From the NCBI GenBank assembly GCA_017390945.1, contig JAFOZZ010000040.1, forward strand, positions 1 through 32,115: a stretch of 32,115 nt of DNA, read 5' to 3'. Origin of the DNA: Akkermansia sp. (GTDB taxonomy: Bacteria; Verrucomicrobiota; Verrucomicrobiia; Verrucomicrobiales; Akkermansiaceae). The translations under genes and the position numbers were made by a program. The notes under the pieces are model-generated. The model was not told the DNA's origin. It saw only the letters and a program-made list of their open reading frames with translations, and made no database searches. Positions 1-6,916 of this stretch are shown here, piece by piece (the first letter of the stretch is position 1; each line of letters begins with the position of its first letter).

Positions 1-100
1 CCTGTAGCTTGTCCTGTAGCTTGTCCTGTAGCTTGTCCTGTAGCTTGTCCTGTAGCTTGTCCTGTAGCTTGTCCTGTAGCTTGTCCTGTAGCTTGTCCTG
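1..100. repeat. 12-bp tandem minisatellite at the window edge
   Basis: Eight uninterrupted identical copies of CCTGTAGCTTGT fill positions 1-96, followed by a partial unit CCTG. The array begins at the first base, so its true length is unknown. The unit is a multiple of three and is open in several frames (PVAC on the + strand; TSYR or KLQD on the - strand), but no credible start leads into it. It lies just beyond the terminator of the neighbouring - strand gene. Perfect identity between copies suggests recent slippage expansion. Confidence 0.95.
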
Positions 101-103
101 CTG

Positions 104-141
104 TACGCAAAAGAGCCGTACCCGTTACCGGGTACGGCTCT
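104..141 (-). terminator. Intrinsic terminator of the ArsC/Spx-family gene
   Basis: A perfect 13-bp stem (112-124 with 129-141) closes a TTAC loop. On the - strand it is followed by TTTTGCG, a short T run. It sits 30 nt after the stop of the 171-533 gene. Confidence 0.85.
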
Positions 142-170
142 GACTCTCTCCATATTATCACTTACAAATC

Positions 171-533
171 TTACTTACCCAGAGCAGCGCTCCAGGTTTC
201 GGCCTTAAAGCCGGGAATGACCTTGCCGCTTTCGGTTACAAGCAGCGGGCGCTTCACCAGCAAGCCGTCTGTGGCAAGTAGCTCGAGCATTTCGTCCTCG
301 CTCATCTCTTTCAGACGCGCGGCCAGATTCATCTCTCGGTACTTTACACCACAGGTATTGAAAAACTTCTTCAGAGGCAACCCGCTTGCCTGCCACCAGC
401 CGCGCAGCTCATCCGCTGTGGGTACCTGCTCCGCAATGTGGCGATCCGCAAACTCTACCCCCTGCTCCTGCAGCCATGTGCGTGCCTTGCGGCAGGTGCT
501 GCACTTCGGATATTCGATAAACTGTGTACTCAT
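171..533 (-). CDS. ArsC/Spx-family thioredoxin-fold reductase-like protein
   Basis: A 120-residue protein of the ArsC/Spx/YffB family, small thioredoxin-fold proteins that either reduce arsenate with glutathione or thioredoxin or act as redox-sensing transcription partners. The N-terminal CSTCRKA motif (Cys11 and Cys14) follows the first beta strand, as in Spx and YffB. The later segment LLVKRPLLV resembles the conserved family motif around the cis-proline and active-site arginine. Length matches the family (about 115-130). The gene is monocistronic, with its own terminator at 112-141. No arsenic genes (arsB, acr3, arsR) are nearby, so a dedicated arsenate reductase is not supported and the physiological substrate is unknown. 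The start at 533 fits a promoter that places the ATG six bases after the -10 box. Confidence 0.9.
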   Translation of the reverse strand: MSTQFIEYPKCSTCRKARTWLQEQGVEFADRHIAEQVPTADELRGWWQASGLPLKKFFNTCGVKYREMNLAARLKEMSEDEMLELLATDGLLVKRPLLVTESGKVIPGFKAETWSAALGK

Positions 534-539
534 GACTTT

Positions 540-568
540 TAATTACCATATTTCCTATCGTTTTGCAA
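540..568 (-). promoter_or_regulatory. Promoter of the ArsC/Spx-family gene, leaderless geometry
   Basis: TTGCAA (563-568), a 17-bp spacer and TAATTA (540-545) precede the ATG by 6 nt. The -10 is a poor match on its own. The call rests on the -35 and on sharing exact geometry with other promoters in the window. Confidence 0.5.
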
Positions 569-908
569 TACTTTTATTCAAAAATGCCGCATTTTTTTCA
601 AAAAAATTGATTTTCTGCCACCTAAAAAGCCAAAATACACGAAAATGGACCAGCGTAACCGCACTTTGCGTCATTCCGCAATGCCAGGGGAACAAAATAC
701 GCGAGAATACGTTGGAGAGCAAGAGTGCCACCACAACTCACGGCAAACATGCAGACATGCTAATTTACTGAAAACAAGAGCTTAATATCACCCACGGCTC
801 CATATCGTCCACACCTCATTTTCACACATGGGCAGGATAGTTAAGAAAAGCTAGATGTGCATGACAGATGCAACTCACACAGCCAGAACATATGGCACCG
901 GGGGCACC
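569..908. other. Intergenic stretch without a supported gene
   Basis: This AT-rich spacer separates two divergent genes. A 7-bp hairpin with a T run (AAAAATG, loop CCG, CATTTTT at 580-596) is the only local structure seen. The reading frame crossing it on the + strand is the extension of an antisense frame over the ArsC/Spx gene and shows no coding features. I see nothing else. Confidence 0.6.
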
Positions 909-936
909 TTGACGCCCCTACCGGTTGTGGTAAGAT
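909..936 (+). promoter_or_regulatory. nrdR promoter, leaderless geometry
   Basis: TTGACG (909-914), a 16-bp spacer and TAAGAT (931-936) lie 6 nt before the ATG at 943, so the transcript should start at or next to the start codon. A short inverted repeat, GGGGC (901-905) and GCCCC (914-918), spans the -35 and could be an operator. Confidence 0.75.
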
Positions 937-942
937 GTCGGC

Positions 943-1431
943 ATGAGATGCGTTCAATGCGGCTATATGGAAGACAAGGTAATCGACTCCCGCACGTCGA
1001 AAGACGGCACATGCATACGCCGCCGCCGCGAGTGCATACGCTGCCAGTACCGCTACACCACCTACGAGCAGATTGAACGCACGGAGCTGCGCGTGGTGAA
1101 GCGCGACAATGTACACGAAGCGCTGAACCGCGAAAAGATTCTGCGCGGCATGATTAAGGCCTGCGAGAAGCGCCCGGTGAGCATGGATCAGCTCGACATC
1201 GCTGCGGATGAAATCGTAGCAGAGCTGCACCGCGACCACCAGCGCGAGGTACCCTCCTCCATCATTGGCATGAAAGTGATTGAGAAGCTGCAGAGCATCG
1301 ACCCCGTGGCCTACATTCGCTACGTGTCCGTATACCGCCAGTTTGGCAACGTAGACGAATTTATCGACCTGATTCGCCGCATGGAGCGCAAGAGCCAGAA
1401 CGACCCCTTGCAACGCAAACTTTCCTTCTGA
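943..1431 (+). CDS. nrdR: Transcriptional repressor NrdR
   Basis: NrdR is a nucleotide-sensing repressor that binds ATP/dATP and shuts off ribonucleotide reductase genes. The 162-residue protein has the N-terminal zinc ribbon with Cys3, Cys6, Cys31 and Cys34, an arginine run (residues 26-29) before the second Cys pair, and an ATP-cone from about residue 48 to 140 (RVVKRDN followed by four helices and YVSVYRQF). Length fits the usual 150-165. The ATG at 943 gives the canonical start with Cys3 and lies six bases after the -10 box, with no ribosome-binding site. The next gene begins on the last base of the TGA stop. No ribonucleotide reductase gene lies in this window, so its targets are elsewhere. 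Confidence 0.96.
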   Translation: MRCVQCGYMEDKVIDSRTSKDGTCIRRRRECIRCQYRYTTYEQIERTELRVVKRDNVHEALNREKILRGMIKACEKRPVSMDQLDIAADEIVAELHRDHQREVPSSIIGMKVIEKLQSIDPVAYIRYVSVYRQFGNVDEFIDLIRRMERKSQNDPLQRKLSF

Positions 1432-1946
1432 TGATATCTTTCAAAAACAATCGTCCGCTGCTGCAGAACGGCTACTGCGTGTTCTCTGACTACGACCTTT
1501 CCTGGCTGGTGAACGTACTGCAGGAGGCCGCCGACAGCGCCGGCACCAAGCTGCCGTTCAAGGAGGAAATCGCCGCAGGTGTACTGCAATACCTGGAGAC
1601 GAACTGCCCGCTGCACGCCGTGCCGCTGGATTACTTGTTTGACCGCATGCGCAACCTGCTCAACCAGATTGGCCTGCCGCTGATTGCCACCCATCTGCGC
1701 AAACAGACACCGCCCGTCGACATTGAGCTGGATACCCTGGCAGACGAGACCCCGCTGCCGCTCTTCTTCTACACCGAGCTTCGCCGCCGCATGGATGCCC
1801 TGCGCAGCAAGGGGCTGAATAGTTACCACTTCTCCGGCGCCGAGCGATGCAGCTTTGCCCTCGGCGACCGCCGCCGCGCCTGCCCCACCCAGCAGCGCGC
1901 CCTCGATGAGCTCAATGCTTTCCTGCAAGTCACGGCAGAAAAATAG
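1431..1946 (+). CDS. Unknown protein overlapping nrdR
   Basis: I do not recognise this 171-residue soluble protein. It has no signal peptide, membrane segment or zinc motif. It is rich in predicted helices, with a central block (about residues 40-80) of alternating hydrophobic and acidic positions and a conserved-looking end with GAERCSFALGDRRRACP. Its start overlaps the nrdR stop by one base (TGATG), so the two are translationally coupled. That suggests a role in the same process or in its regulation, but this is only context. Composition matches nrdR. A terminator follows 16 bases after the stop. A divergent helical ATP-cone-like fold is possible but I cannot demonstrate it. Confidence 0.85.
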   Translation: MISFKNNRPLLQNGYCVFSDYDLSWLVNVLQEAADSAGTKLPFKEEIAAGVLQYLETNCPLHAVPLDYLFDRMRNLLNQIGLPLIATHLRKQTPPVDIELDTLADETPLPLFFYTELRRRMDALRSKGLNSYHFSGAERCSFALGDRRRACPTQQRALDELNAFLQVTAEK

Positions 1947-1962
1947 AAATGTAGAATACACG

Positions 1963-1996
1963 AAGGACAATGTACCATGTACATTGTCCTTTCTCA
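1963..1996 (+). terminator. Terminator of the nrdR operon
   Basis: A perfect 13-bp stem (1963-1975 with 1979-1991) with a CAT loop is followed by TTCTC. It lies between convergent genes and may also stop the ABC ATPase transcript from the other side. Confidence 0.8.
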
Positions 1997-2043
1997 CATC
2001 CTCATATATCGCTTTTATAGAGGAGCGTCAGTGCAAATCGCAA

Positions 2044-2829
2044 TCATTCAATCACGGTCCAACGGCGGCCGTTTTTCGCTTTAATGAGGCGGATATCGTG
2101 CTCAAAGGCATCGCGCAGATTCTGCTCGGTAAGCACCTCCTCGCGGGCGCCGTAGGAAAGGATATTGCCACGACTCAGAATCATGCCTCGGGAGAACACG
2201 GGCAGAATGTCTTCAATACGCTGCGTAATGAAAATAATCGTGAGCTGCGGATGCGCGGCAGCCAGCTCCTCAATCGTATGCAGCAGGAACTCACGCCCGG
2301 CAATATCCAGATACACACTCGGCTCATCCAGAATCATCAGCTCCGGATTCGTCATGAGGGCGCGGGCAATCAGCACCTTCACCTGCTCGCCGCTGCTCAT
2401 GGTGGCTACAGTACGCTCCATGAGGTGCTCTGCACGCAGGCTCTGCATCAGAGCAAGCGCACGCGCTTCCTCTTCCTCCGTGGCATCGCGGAATAAACCA
2501 ATCGTCGCATCCGGGCCGGAAAGCACCATCTCGCGCCCCGTCCAGTCGCGCTCGCCCAGCCACTGGTGCATCAGCGGGCTCACCCAGGCTATATGCTTGC
2601 GGAGCTCCTGCAAATTAATCGTACCAAAACGCTTGCCCAGCACCTCCACCGTAGCGCCGAATACCGGCCAGGCATAGCCCATGAGCATACGCACCAGCGT
2701 CGTCTTGCCGGCACCATTGGCACCCAGGATAAAGCAACGCTCACCGCGCTTTACCTCCCAGTTGATATTGTGAAGAATCTCGCGGCCGGAGAGGAATACG
2801 CGCGCGTCCTGTACTTTGATAGCGTTCAT
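2044..2829 (-). CDS. Stand-alone ABC transporter ATP-binding protein (YlmA/ModF-like)
   Basis: A single ABC ATPase domain of 261 residues. Walker A is GANGAGKTT (36-44), the signature is SSGEQ (145-149), and Walker B is LMILDEP (164-170). The H-loop position reads ITQRIEDI, with Gln203 where ABC ATPases normally carry histidine. No permease or binding-protein gene is adjacent, as is common for the YlmA/ModF type of orphan ATPase, so the substrate is unknown. I chose the ATG at 2829: the in-frame upstream ATG at 2868 lies inside the tsf terminator stem, and only the shorter form starts with the usual beta strand (MNAIKVQDARV). No clear promoter is seen; a weak TTGGAT element follows the terminator. 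Confidence 0.9.
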   Translation of the reverse strand: MNAIKVQDARVFLSGREILHNINWEVKRGERCFILGANGAGKTTLVRMLMGYAWPVFGATVEVLGKRFGTINLQELRKHIAWVSPLMHQWLGERDWTGREMVLSGPDATIGLFRDATEEEEARALALMQSLRAEHLMERTVATMSSGEQVKVLIARALMTNPELMILDEPSVYLDIAGREFLLHTIEELAAAHPQLTIIFITQRIEDILPVFSRGMILSRGNILSYGAREEVLTEQNLRDAFEHDIRLIKAKNGRRWTVIE

Positions 2830-2850
2830 AACGAATATGGGGCAAGCGGC

Positions 2851-2892
2851 AGAAAATCCAAAGGGCACGGAGCGCTTGCATGCTCCGTGCCC
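2851..2892 (-). terminator. Terminator of the rpsB-tsf operon
   Basis: An 11-bp GC-rich stem (2863-2873 with 2882-2892) is followed on the - strand by TTTGGATTTTCT. It begins 24 nt after the tsf stop and separates the operon from the ABC ATPase gene. Confidence 0.8.
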
Positions 2893-2916
2893 CCGGGTTA
2901 AGGAAATAGTGGTGAA

Positions 2917-3783
2917 TTAAGCACCGAGCTGGAAGCGCTCGAAAGCAACCACGGTGACGCTGTCACCCAGCTGCTTGGCCACGTCGGCCACGAGCTTCTC
3001 CACAGTGATGGAGCCGTCCTTCACGAACTCCTGGCTCATCAGGCAGCTCTGCTTGTAGAGAGCCTTGAGCTTGCCGGGAAGAATCTTCTCGAGCAGAGCC
3101 TCGGGCTTGCCCTCAGCGATGAGCTGAGCCTTGGCAATCTCCTGCTCCTCGGCCACGAAGGCGGGGTCCAGAGAGGTAGCGTCAACGCTCTTGGGAGCGC
3201 AGGCAGCGATGTGCAGGGTGATGTCCTTGCACATACCCTGGAACTCAGCGGTAGCGGCGGTCTCGGCCTTGCCGCAGGCAACCTGCAGAAGCACGCCCAC
3301 CTTGCCACCCATGTGGATGTAGGAGACGATGCTACCCTCGCCGCTCATGGTGTAGCGGGCGAACTTGCGCAGCTTCATGTTCTCACCGATGGCGGCGCAC
3401 TGCTCAGCGATGTACTTCTCAACGGTCGTGCCGTTGATAGCCACGTTGAGAGCAGCCTCCAGATCCTTGGCGTCGGAAGCCTTCAGCACAGCAGCGATCT
3501 CAGCCACGAGAGCCTTGAACTTGTCGCCCTTGGAGCAGAAGTCAGTCTCGCAGTTAATCTCGAAGATGATGCCGTCGTTACCCTCCACAACGGTGGTAAC
3601 AACACCCTCCTTGGCGTCGCGGTCAGCCTTCTTGGCAGCCTTGGCGATACCCTTCTCGCGGAGGTACTTCACGGCCTCGTCCATGTTGCCGTCGCACTCA
3701 ATCAGAGCGTTCTTGCAGTCCATCATGCCGGCGTCAGTCTTGGCGCGCAGCTCTTTGACCATCTGGGCGGTAATATCAGCCAT
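2917..3783 (-). CDS. tsf: Translation elongation factor Ts
   Basis: EF-Ts is the guanine-nucleotide exchange factor that recycles EF-Tu from GDP to GTP in the cytoplasm. The 288-residue protein begins with the UBA-like domain and the hallmark TDAGMMDCK motif (residues 16-24), followed by the core domain with the family segment ETDFCSKGDKF (about 80-90). Length fits bacterial EF-Ts. It lies 37 bases after rpsB on the same strand without a terminator between, the classical rpsB-tsf operon. The start ATG has the context CGACAATG with no Shine-Dalgarno sequence, the same eight bases as before ilvC. Confidence 0.98.
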   Translation of the reverse strand: MADITAQMVKELRAKTDAGMMDCKNALIECDGNMDEAVKYLREKGIAKAAKKADRDAKEGVVTTVVEGNDGIIFEINCETDFCSKGDKFKALVAEIAAVLKASDAKDLEAALNVAINGTTVEKYIAEQCAAIGENMKLRKFARYTMSGEGSIVSYIHMGGKVGVLLQVACGKAETAATAEFQGMCKDITLHIAACAPKSVDATSLDPAFVAEEQEIAKAQLIAEGKPEALLEKILPGKLKALYKQSCLMSQEFVKDGSITVEKLVADVAKQLGDSVTVVAFERFQLGA

Positions 3784-3820
3784 TGTCGTAATGAGTAAAA
3801 TCTTGGGTTAAATCAGGCTA

Positions 3821-4501
3821 TTAGGCCTTGTTCTTATTGATAGCCTCCGTCAGTACGGAGAGAATCAGGCGGATGGAACGCACGGCATCGTCGTTGCCCG
3901 GGATGGGGAAATCAACGCTGTCGGGGTCGGCGTTCGTGTCGGTCAGAACGATTACGGGAATGCCCAGGATGTGAGCCTCGCGGATAGCGATATCCTCGTG
4001 GTCCGCGCCGATGGCAACCATCACGTCGGGAGCGCCACCCATGTTGCGGATACCCTGCAGGTTGCGCAGCAGCTTCTCGCGCTCACGAGCAAGCTGAGCA
4101 AGCTCCTTCTTGGACATGCTCTTGTACTCGGGCTGCTTGTCGAGGTTCTCAAGCCAGTCAAGGCGAGCAAGGCTCTTCTTGATGGTGGCCATGTTGGTGA
4201 GCATACCACCCAGCCAACGGAAGTTTACGTAGTACTGACCGCAGGCCTCAGCGGCCTCCTTTACAGCCTCCTGAGCCTGGCGCTTGCAGCCAACGAAGAG
4301 GATCTTCTTGTTCTTGGCAGCCTTCTCAGCGAGGAAAGCGCAAGCCTTGTCGAGGCACTTTTCAGTCTCCTCCAGGTTGATGATGTGAATGCCATTCTTC
4401 TGAGTAAGAATGTACTTCTTCATGTTGGGGTGCCACTTGCGGGTCTGGTGACCGTAGTGTACGCCAGCCTCAACCATCTTGGATACGAGTTCGTTAATCA
4501 T
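3821..4501 (-). CDS. rpsB: 30S ribosomal protein S2
   Basis: S2 is a late-binding protein of the small ribosomal subunit. The 226-residue product has the family start VSKMVEAGVHYGHQTRKWHPNMKKYI, split here as the segments VEAGVHYGHQ and KWHPNMKKYI, then FRWLGGMLTN, and the C-terminal IPVIVLTDTNADPDSVDFPI region, which reads as IPVIVLTDTN and DSVDFPIPGND. I chose the ATG at 4501; the upstream in-frame TTG at 4525 would add eight residues not typical of S2. A consensus promoter lies about 110 bases upstream, leaving a leader long enough to hold an autoregulatory structure. It is first in the operon with tsf. Confidence 0.98.
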   Translation of the reverse strand: MINELVSKMVEAGVHYGHQTRKWHPNMKKYILTQKNGIHIINLEETEKCLDKACAFLAEKAAKNKKILFVGCKRQAQEAVKEAAEACGQYYVNFRWLGGMLTNMATIKKSLARLDWLENLDKQPEYKSMSKKELAQLAREREKLLRNLQGIRNMGGAPDVMVAIGADHEDIAIREAHILGIPVIVLTDTNADPDSVDFPIPGNDDAVRSIRLILSVLTEAINKNKA

Positions 4502-4610
4502 TGTATTTGTATGTGTTGTGCGCAACCTTATATCAGGAAACGCGAGTGTGCGGAAGGTGCTGCGCTATAGCCCCCAGCCCTCCGTTGTTGGTATTGCAGC
4601 ATCAGCGGGG
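4502..4610 (-). promoter_or_regulatory. Leader of rpsB mRNA, possible regulatory RNA
   Basis: From the predicted start near 4610 to the ATG there are about 108 untranslated bases, by far the longest leader in the window. The first half is GC-rich with several short complementary G- and C-runs. Autoregulation by S2 through the leader is known in other bacteria; I cannot match a known leader fold here. Confidence 0.35.
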
Positions 4611-4616
4611 AGCGGC

Positions 4617-4645
4617 ATCATACACCGCTCCCTGCCCTTTGTCAA
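4617..4645 (-). promoter_or_regulatory. rpsB promoter
   Basis: TTGACA (4640-4645), a 17-bp spacer and TATGAT (4617-4622) form a near-consensus sigma70 promoter. An inverted repeat, GGAGCGG (4609-4615) and CCGCTCC (4625-4631), flanks the -10 box and might be an operator. Confidence 0.9.
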
Positions 4646-4771
4646 TCAAAATAATTCATATTTCAACACTTACCTGCGCTTTTTTGGCGTTTTCTGCGTC
4701 TCCCCTCACCGCTCCCCACCCCACTGCCACAAAAATCCACAAAATTGCGCTCTTTATGTCGCATTAAATAC

Positions 4772-4799
4772 TTGCTTTTCAAATAAATGGTGGTATCGT
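4772..4799 (+). promoter_or_regulatory. ilvC promoter
   Basis: TTGCTT (4772-4777), a 16-bp spacer and TATCGT (4794-4799) would give a leader of about 50 bases before the ATG at 4859. The CTTGCTTTT string recurs at the mutS promoter, and CTTGCTTTTTT at dnaB. I see no attenuator with branched-chain codons in the leader. Confidence 0.6.
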
Positions 4800-4858
4800 A
4801 GCGGGGTGCATCCGGCTCCATCGGGTGCTGAGGTTTCAAATCTAATCAATACACGACA

Positions 4859-5839
4859 ATGGAAATTCTTCACGACAAGGACGCTGACGTAAGCGTTCTG
4901 AATGGCAAGACCGTAGCTGTTATCGGTTACGGCGCTCAGGGTCGCGCCCAGGCTCTCTGCATGCGCGACAGCGGCGTGCACGTTATCATCGGCATTCGCC
5001 CCGGCAAGAGCTGGGACGCCGCCGTACAGGACGGCTTCGAGGTAATGACCGTTGATGAGGCTTCCCAGAAGGCCGACATCATCCACATCCTCCTGCCCGA
5101 CGAGATGCACGGCTCCGTGTACGCCAACCAGATTAAGCCCGGCCTCTGCGCTGGCAAGACTCTGTGCTGCTCCCACGGCTTTGCCTACGTGTTCAAGACC
5201 ATCGAGCCCCCGGCAGATGTTGACGTTATCATGGTAGCTCCCAAGGGTCCGGGCACGGAGGTGCGCCGCGTGTTCGAGGAGGGCTTCGGCTGCCCCGGCC
5301 TCATCGCTGTATTCCAGAACCCCAGTGGCAACGCCAAGAACGTGGCTCTCGCCATGGCCAAGGCCGAGGGTCTGACCCGCGGTGGCGTGCTGGAGTGCAC
5401 CATGCAGCAGGAGACCTACGAGGACCTCTTCGGCGAGCAGAACGTGCTCTGCGGTGGTCTGGTAGACCTCATGAAGTATGGCTTCGAGACCCTTATCGAG
5501 GCTGGCTACCCCGCCGAGATGGCTTACTTCGAGTGCGTACACGAGGCTAAGCTCATCGTAGACATCATCTACAACAAGGGCATCCAGGCCATGAACGGCG
5601 TTATCTCCAACACCGCTGAGTTCGGCGAGTACTACAACGGCCCGCAGATTCTCGGCCCGGAGGTGAAGGAGAAGATGAAAGAGAGCCTCAAGCGCATCGA
5701 GAGCGGCGAGTTCGCTCGCGTATGGCTGGCCGAAGCCGCCGCCGGCGCCCCCAACCTCCTTGCCAAGCGTGCCGCTCTGGCTGAGCACCCCGTCGAGGTG
5801 GTGGGCAGCAAGATTCGCGCCCTCTTCGAGCGCAAGTAA
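4859..5839 (+). CDS. ilvC: Ketol-acid reductoisomerase, class I
   Basis: This enzyme converts acetolactate or acetohydroxybutyrate to the dihydroxy acids of valine, leucine and isoleucine synthesis, using Mg2+ and a reduced nicotinamide cofactor. The 326-residue length is that of the short class I enzymes. The Rossmann motif is GYGAQG (23-28), and the cofactor-specificity loop reads GIRPGKSW (45-52), shorter than the common LRxGSxS form. The all-alpha C-terminal domain carries the metal residues in EDLFGEQ and ECVHEAKLIVD and the substrate serine in ISNTAEFG. The gene is alone on its transcript, with its own promoter and terminator and no ilvBN neighbours. The ATG context CGACAATG lacks a ribosome-binding site. 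Confidence 0.97.
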   Translation: MEILHDKDADVSVLNGKTVAVIGYGAQGRAQALCMRDSGVHVIIGIRPGKSWDAAVQDGFEVMTVDEASQKADIIHILLPDEMHGSVYANQIKPGLCAGKTLCCSHGFAYVFKTIEPPADVDVIMVAPKGPGTEVRRVFEEGFGCPGLIAVFQNPSGNAKNVALAMAKAEGLTRGGVLECTMQQETYEDLFGEQNVLCGGLVDLMKYGFETLIEAGYPAEMAYFECVHEAKLIVDIIYNKGIQAMNGVISNTAEFGEYYNGPQILGPEVKEKMKESLKRIESGEFARVWLAEAAAGAPNLLAKRAALAEHPVEVVGSKIRALFERK

Positions 5840-5865
5840 TCATCGCTCCACATTCTTTACAACAC

Positions 5866-5900
5866 AAGCCCGGCTCCTACAAGAGCCGGGTTTCTTTTTT
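5866..5900 (+). terminator. ilvC terminator
   Basis: An 8-bp GC-rich stem (5869-5876 with 5883-5890), extended by A-T pairs, is followed by TTTCTTTTTT. It begins 27 nt after the stop. Confidence 0.95.
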
Positions 5901-5969
5901 GCCCAGACACGGAAGCCTTACTGGCAGGCACAATTACTACCACTTGCCGGTAGTGAAAAAATCGCAGAT

Positions 5970-6016
5970 TAAAAAACAAGAATCCCCGCCTGCGCCAATC
6001 GCACAGGCGGGGATTC
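5970..6016 (-). terminator. tpiA terminator
   Basis: A perfect 13-bp stem (5980-5992 with 6004-6016) with an 11-nt loop is followed on the - strand by TTGTTTTTTAA. Confidence 0.95.
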
Positions 6017-6037
6017 GAAAAACGATATGTAAAAGAT

Positions 6038-6799
6038 TTACACGGAAGCCTTGATGATGGCAGCGAAGGAGTCAGCCTTCAGAGCGGCACCACCCACGAG
6101 GGCGCCGTCGATGTCGGGCTGGCTCATGAGCTCGGCAGCGTTGTCGGGCTTCACGGAGCCACCGTACTGCAGGCGTACAGCCTCAGCTGCCTCAGCACCG
6201 AAGGTGTCGGCGATGACGCCACGGATGAAAGCGTGAGCGGACTGAGCGTCAGCAGCGCTGGCGGTCACACCGGTACCGATGGCCCATACGGGCTCGTAAG
6301 CGATAACGAGGCCAGCAACCTCAGCGGGGGTAAGGCCCTCAAGACCCTCAACCACCTGGGACTTCAGCACGGACTCCAGCTGGCCACCCTGGCGCTGCTC
6401 GAGCGTCTCGCCGATGCAGTAGATGGGGCAGAGGTTAGCGGCAAGAGCCTTCTTAATCTTCTTGTTGATGTAAGCGTTAGTCTCGCCATGGTACTGGCGG
6501 CGCTCGCTGTGGCCAAGCACCACGTAGGTGCAGCCCAGCTCGTTGAGCATAGCGGTGGAAATCTCACCGGTGAAGGCGCCGTTGTCGCGGTCGCTCACAT
6601 CCTGAGCGCCCACGCCGATGCACTTGCACTCACCGAGGGTCTCCATCACGGCGGGAATGGTCACGAAGGGAGGAACGATAACCTTGTCAACAGCGATGTC
6701 GCAGGTCTTCTCATCCTTGAACGCGGCGAGGAAAGCCTTAGCTTCCTTCGGGCCCATGTTCATCTTCCAGTTGGCAGCAATAATGGGTTTGCGAGACAT
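6038..6799 (-). CDS. tpiA: Triosephosphate isomerase
   Basis: TIM interconverts dihydroxyacetone phosphate and glyceraldehyde 3-phosphate in glycolysis and gluconeogenesis. The 253-residue barrel has the catalytic lysine in AANWKMN (Lys12), the electrophilic histidine in VLGHSERR, the catalytic base in AYEPVWAIGTG, and the phosphate-binding QYGGSVKPDN and GALVGGAAL segments. I chose the ATG at 6799; the upstream in-frame start at 6832 would lie in the -10 box. The gene is monocistronic and divergent from the Sel1-repeat gene. Confidence 0.98.
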   Translation of the reverse strand: MSRKPIIAANWKMNMGPKEAKAFLAAFKDEKTCDIAVDKVIVPPFVTIPAVMETLGECKCIGVGAQDVSDRDNGAFTGEISTAMLNELGCTYVVLGHSERRQYHGETNAYINKKIKKALAANLCPIYCIGETLEQRQGGQLESVLKSQVVEGLEGLTPAEVAGLVIAYEPVWAIGTGVTASAADAQSAHAFIRGVIADTFGAEAAEAVRLQYGGSVKPDNAAELMSQPDIDGALVGGAALKADSFAAIIKASV

Positions 6800-6831
6800 A
6801 ATAATAAGATGTGTCTTGTTCTGACGCCGCA

Positions 6832-6860
6832 AGCGTACCCCGAACAGGTTAAAAAGTCAA
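6832..6860 (-). promoter_or_regulatory. tpiA promoter
   Basis: TTGACT (6855-6860), a 17-bp spacer and TACGCT (6832-6837) give a leader of about 26 bases. The -35 is preceded by TTGC, so the string reads TTGCTTGACT. Confidence 0.75.
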
Positions 6861-6916
6861 GCAAAAACGCATTGTTACAAGAAAATGAATTTACTAACGC
6901 TCCGTAGTGTGATAAC

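Noticed and set aside
1-153. Minus-strand frame starting at 153 and encoding TSYR repeats
   Set aside because: It would begin between a gene and its terminator and read through the terminator hairpin; the repeat is open in several frames.
1-771. Long open frame on the + strand running from the PVAC repeat through 771
   Set aside because: It is antisense to the well-supported ArsC/Spx-family gene, has no start or ribosome signal, and its tail crosses AT-rich spacer without coding character.
4800-4858. Attenuator or riboswitch in front of ilvC
   Set aside because: The leader is about 50 bases, with no run of branched-chain codons and no terminator structure.
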